Shown here: positions 15,329-18,085 of the stretch, one piece after another
Position numbering within the stretch: the first letter of the stretch is position 1
How the letters are laid out: each line of letters starts with the position of its first letter
Origin: Hyphomicrobiales bacterium
Lineage (GTDB): Bacteria > Pseudomonadota > Alphaproteobacteria > Rhizobiales > Aestuariivirgaceae
Length of the DNA: 18,085 bases
Assembly: GCA_012032065.1 (NCBI GenBank)
Contig: JAAURV010000025.1
Span: 1-18,085, forward strand
Direction of reading: 5' to 3'
Notes under the pieces: generated by a model
What the model was told of the DNA's origin: nothing
Seen by the model: the letters and a program-made list of their open reading frames with translations, nothing else
The model's database searches: none
Position numbers and translations under genes: made by a program

Positions 15329-16680
15329 ATGAAAACCTATCTTCTGTGCGGCACCGCCGCTCTGGTTGTGCTGATGGCGACGCCCGCCGCGGCAGAGCTC
15401 AAATACAAACCGGGCGAAGGCCCCTTCAACTGGGCCAATTTCGAAGACCTGAAAAAGGTGGATCTCAAGGGCGAAACCCTCACCATCTTCGGCCCCTGGC
15501 GCGGCGACGACGAAGCCCACGTGCAGGTAGTGCTGGAATACTTTCGCGAGGCCACCGGGGCCGAAGTGAAATACTCTTCCTCTGAAAACTATGAGCAACA
15601 GGCGGTGATCGACACCGAAGCGGGCAGCCCCGCCAACATCACGATTCTGCCGCAGCCGGGCCTCCTGGCCGATCTCGCGGCCAAGGGCCACCTTGTGCCG
15701 CTCACCGGCGATGACGCCAAGTTTGTCACCGACAATTATGGCGCTGGCGCATCCTGGGTGGCGCTTGGTTCCTTCAAGGGCAAGGACGGCGCGTCCGCCT
15801 TCTACGCTTTCCCCTACAAAGCCGACGTAAAGTCGCTGGTTTGGTACAGCCCCGAGAACTTCAAGGACGCGGGCTACGAAATTCCCAATACCATGGAAGA
15901 GCTGACCTCGCTTCAGGAGAAGATCGTCGCCGATGGCGGCAAGCCCTGGTGCATTGGCCTGGGCTCGGGTGGCGCCACGGGATGGCCCGCAACCGATTGG
16001 GTTGAAGACATCATGCTCCGCACCCAGCCACCCGAAGTCTACGACAAGTGGGTGACCAACGAAGCCAAGTTCGACTCGGCCGAAGTCGTCGCGGCCATCG
16101 AAACCTTCGGTTCTTTCGCCAAGAACGATGCGCTCGTTGATGGCGGCGCCGCCGGCGTGGCCTCGGTCGACTTCCGCGACAGCCCAAAGGGTCTCTTCTC
16201 GTCTCCGCCCAAGTGCTACATGCACCGTCAGGCGTCGTTCATCCCGTCCTTCTTCCCGGAAGGCACGAAAGTGGGCGAGGATGCGGATTTCTTCTACTTC
16301 CCTGCGTTCGCTTCGAAGCCGATCTCGGCCGCCCGGTGCTGGGCGCCGGCACGCTCGTCACCATCACCAAGGACTCGAAAGCCGCGCGCGCCTTCATCGA
16401 ATATCTGAAGATGCCGCTCAGCCACGAGATCTTCATGAAGGACGGCGGCTTCCTGACGCCGCTCAAGACGGTGAACCCGGAAGCCTACATCAACGATGCC
16501 GCGCGTAAGCAGGGCGAGATCATGGCCACCGCCACGACCTTCCGCTTCGACGGCTCGGACCTGATGCCGGGCAAGATCGGCGCCGGCGCGTTCTGGACCG
16601 GCATGGTCGACTTCGTGGGCGGCAAGTCCGCCGCCGACACGGGTGCGGCCATCCAGAAGGCCTGGGACGAAATCAAGTAA
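15329..16680 (+). CDS. aglE: Alpha-glucoside ABC transporter substrate-binding protein (one frame break)
   Basis: Periplasmic binding protein for sucrose, maltose, trehalose and related alpha-glucosides. A signal peptide (residues 1-22, TPAAA/ELKYKPG cleavage) precedes TLTIFGPWRGDDEAHV, KYSSSENYEQQAVIDTEAGS, PWCIGLGSGGATGWPATDW, FRDSPKGLFSSPPKCYMHRQ and FDGSDLMPGKIGAGAFWTGM, all very close to what I recall of Sinorhizobium AglE. One missing base near 16319-16321 splits it (expected SKPDLGRPVLGAGTL); restored length is about 450 residues, normal for the family. AAGGGAGG lies before the ATG. It is divergent from aglR and followed after 181 bases by aglF. Confidence 0.95.
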
Positions 16681-16732
16681 CGCGCAGGTTCCGGCCGCGG
16701 CCCTAAGCGGCAGCCGGAGCCTCCACCCTAAC

Positions 16733-16756
16733 GGTTTTCGCTTCCTCCCGAAAACC
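16733..16756 (+). promoter_or_regulatory. Intercistronic hairpin between aglE and aglF
   Basis: GGTTTTCG / CGAAAACC forms a perfect eight-base stem with an eight-base loop, 52 bases after the aglE stop. Its 3' arm can instead pair within TCCCGA-AAACC-TCGGGA, so two folds exclude each other. Hairpins at this place in sugar ABC operons commonly protect the binding-protein message or cause partial termination so that it exceeds the permeases. No T-run follows. The rest of the 181-base gap shows only the aglF ribosome binding site (AGGGGAG). Confidence 0.45.
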
Positions 16757-16861
16757 TCGGGAAGTGGCTGGTGCGTTATTCCGCCCGGCCTGCTTCCTAG
16801 AATTATTGTCTGCTGGACCGAAATCGCGCGCGGGTGCGCTTCCCGCCAGGGGAGACAACTC

Positions 16862-17802
16862 ATGACACAGCAACTGCTCTATGCACTGTTGACGGTGGTG
16901 ATCGGCGTGGGTGGCTGCCTCGCCTATTTCTGGGGCTCGAACACGCTTCTCGACATGCTGCTGCCGGTTGAGGCGAGCAACGACGACCGCTCGATCAGAA
17001 ATCTCAAGCTGCAATCGACGATCCGTCCATGGCTGTTTCTCTTCCCCGCCATGATCCTGTTGATCATCTATCTCATCTATCCCGTGTTTCAGACCATCTG
17101 GCTGTCGTTTCACGATAAGGCGGGCAACGAGTTCGTTGGCGGCGCCAATTATGCCTGGGCCTTGAACGACACTCAGTTCCGCACCTCGATCTTCAACAAC
17201 TTTCTCTGGCTGCTCGTTGTGCCCGCCGCCTGTACATTCCTGGGCCTCATCATTGCGGTGCTCACCGACCGCATCTGGTGGGGTCCGCTCGCCAAGGCGC
17301 TGATCTTCCTGCCCATGGCCATCTCATTCGTCGGCGCATCGGTGATCTGGAAATTTGTCTATGACTATCGCGAGAAGGGCCAGGACCAGATCGGCATATT
17401 GAACGCCGTGGCCGAATTCTTCGGCGGCGATCCGCAGGTGTGGATCTCGCTGCCGTTGTGGAACAACTTCTTCCTCATGGTGATCCTGATCTGGATTCAG
17501 ACGGGCTTCGCCACCGTCATTCTCGGCGCTGCTTTGCGCGGCGTTCCCGAGGACACGCTCGAAGCACGCCAACATCGATGGCGCCAGGCCCCCTTCAAGA
17601 TTTTCTGGCGCATCATGGTTCCTCAGATCTGGTCGACCATCGTCGTGGTCTGGACCACCATCACCGTGCTCGTGCTCAAGGTGTTCGACATCGTGCTCAC
17701 CATGACCAACGGCCAGTGGGACACGCAGGTGCTCGCCAATCTGATGTTCGACTGGATGTTCCGGGGCGGCGGCGACTTCGGCCGCGGCGCGGCCATCGCC
17801 AA
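16862..17802 (+). CDS. aglF: Alpha-glucoside ABC transporter permease AglF, 3' end lost at a junction
   Basis: Inner-membrane permease of the MalF type. An N-terminal helix (LLYALLTVVIGVGGCLAYFWG) is followed by RPWLFLFPAMILLIIYLIYPV and further membrane segments, including FLWLLVVPAACTFLGLIIAVL and ALIFLPMAISFVGASVIW. The cytoplasmic loop at about residues 232-245 should contain the EAA motif, which contacts the ATPase. It reads EARQHRWRQAPFKIF here, but an extra base near 17564-17567 and a missing base in the C-run at 17589-17593 would restore EAANIDGARPPFKIF. About 314 residues match AglF, up to VLANLMFDWMFRGGGDFGRGAAIA. The last roughly 20 residues, including the final helix, are replaced by unrelated sequence. 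The start has AGGGGAG upstream. Confidence 0.9.
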
Positions 17803-18085
17803 GTGCGTGGAGATGGGCTACCGGCCGTGGGAGAGCGTGCTCAGCTGCAAGGAGGGGGCCTGCAAAGGGGTATCGCTCGAGTCCTATCACCAGGCCTGCA
17901 CGCGCATGGTGCGCGCGGAATACTGCGGCGATGGCGAGTCCTGGACGGTCAACGGCCGGGCCATCAACGTCTTCGATGGTCTTCGGCCTCCAGACCGACA
18001 GCGAAGGCTGGACCTTCGAGGCGGAGTGAGCCCCGAGGGCGCTCGTTGCATGACCCGTGAGCGGGTCTCAACTGAGTCTCGGAGC
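17803..18085 (+). other. ADYC-domain coding fragment, foreign to the agl operon
   Basis: The aglF frame continues without a stop into KCVEMGYRPW, then VSLESYHQACTRMVRAEYCG, DGESWTVNGRAINVFDG and, in a shifted frame, GLQTDSEGWTFEAEW, then SPEGARCMTRERV. I recognise this as the ADYC domain (here AEYC), which I know from secreted or lipoprotein-like proteins of myxobacteria and not from alphaproteobacterial permeases. Function is unknown. Indels near 17981-17984 and 18026-18028 offset each other. The piece has no start of its own and is cut by the window end. A chimeric assembly join inside GCGGCCATCGCCAAG (17789-17803), which fits both proteins, is the likeliest explanation; a genuine insertion is less likely. 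Confidence 0.65.

Noticed and set aside
1..18085. CRISPR array, tRNA, rRNA, insertion sequence or prophage
   Set aside because: I saw no regularly spaced direct repeats, no tRNA-like cloverleaf or rRNA sequence, and no transposase or phage genes.

Overview
The window reads as chromosomal DNA of an alphaproteobacterium, most likely of the Hyphomicrobiales (Rhizobiales) type. The gene order rph-rdgB-hemW-rsmI-yraN-gshB, the hrcA-grpE pair divergent from rph, an agl alpha-glucoside uptake locus close to that of Sinorhizobium, an alphaproteobacterial heat-shock promoter in front of dnaK and a GTTC-N7-GTTC LexA box all agree with this. Base composition is GC-rich throughout. I see no rRNA, tRNA, CRISPR array, transposase or phage gene.

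Layout. (1) 1-1223, minus: most of dnaK, cut by the left edge, with a heat-shock sigma promoter at 1363-1393. (2) 1558-2087, plus: a small type II toxin-antitoxin pair. (3) 2146-2523, minus: a cupin protein. (4) 2534-4471, plus: a translationally coupled trio of alkB, a DUF3052-like gene and a PLP-dependent serine/threonine dehydratase, followed by a composite palindromic repeat. (5) 4574-7727, minus: hrcA, grpE and an unusual membrane-anchored NNMT-like methyltransferase. (6) 7829-12490, plus: housekeeping operon rph-rdgB-hemW-rsmI-yraN-gshB with overlapping or nearly touching genes. (7) 12565-14095, plus: comM behind a LexA box. (8) 14092-15111, minus, then 15329-17802, plus: aglR divergent from aglE-aglF. 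(9) About 17803-18085: the aglF frame runs without a break into sequence coding for a myxobacterial-type ADYC domain, so the right end looks like a misjoin or a foreign insertion.

How the parts work together. dnaK, grpE and hrcA are the Hsp70 system and a heat-shock repressor. The rph cluster serves RNA maturation, nucleotide-pool cleaning, haem chaperoning, rRNA methylation and glutathione synthesis. aglR and aglE-aglF form a substrate-induced uptake system for alpha-glucosides, with two AAAGCGCTTT operators bracketing the promoter region.

Sequence quality is the main caution. About fourteen single-base indels, mostly deletions, interrupt otherwise well conserved proteins (dnaK, alkB twice, the dehydratase, hrcA twice, hemW, comM twice, aglE, a compensating pair in aglF, and a pair in the ADYC end). 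So many in housekeeping genes points to an unpolished long-read or low-coverage assembly rather than pseudogenes, and I annotate each as one gene across its breaks. I found no clearly new multi-gene system. The most interesting items are the membrane-anchored methyltransferase, the LexA box at comM, the probably leaderless hrcA and the ADYC junction.
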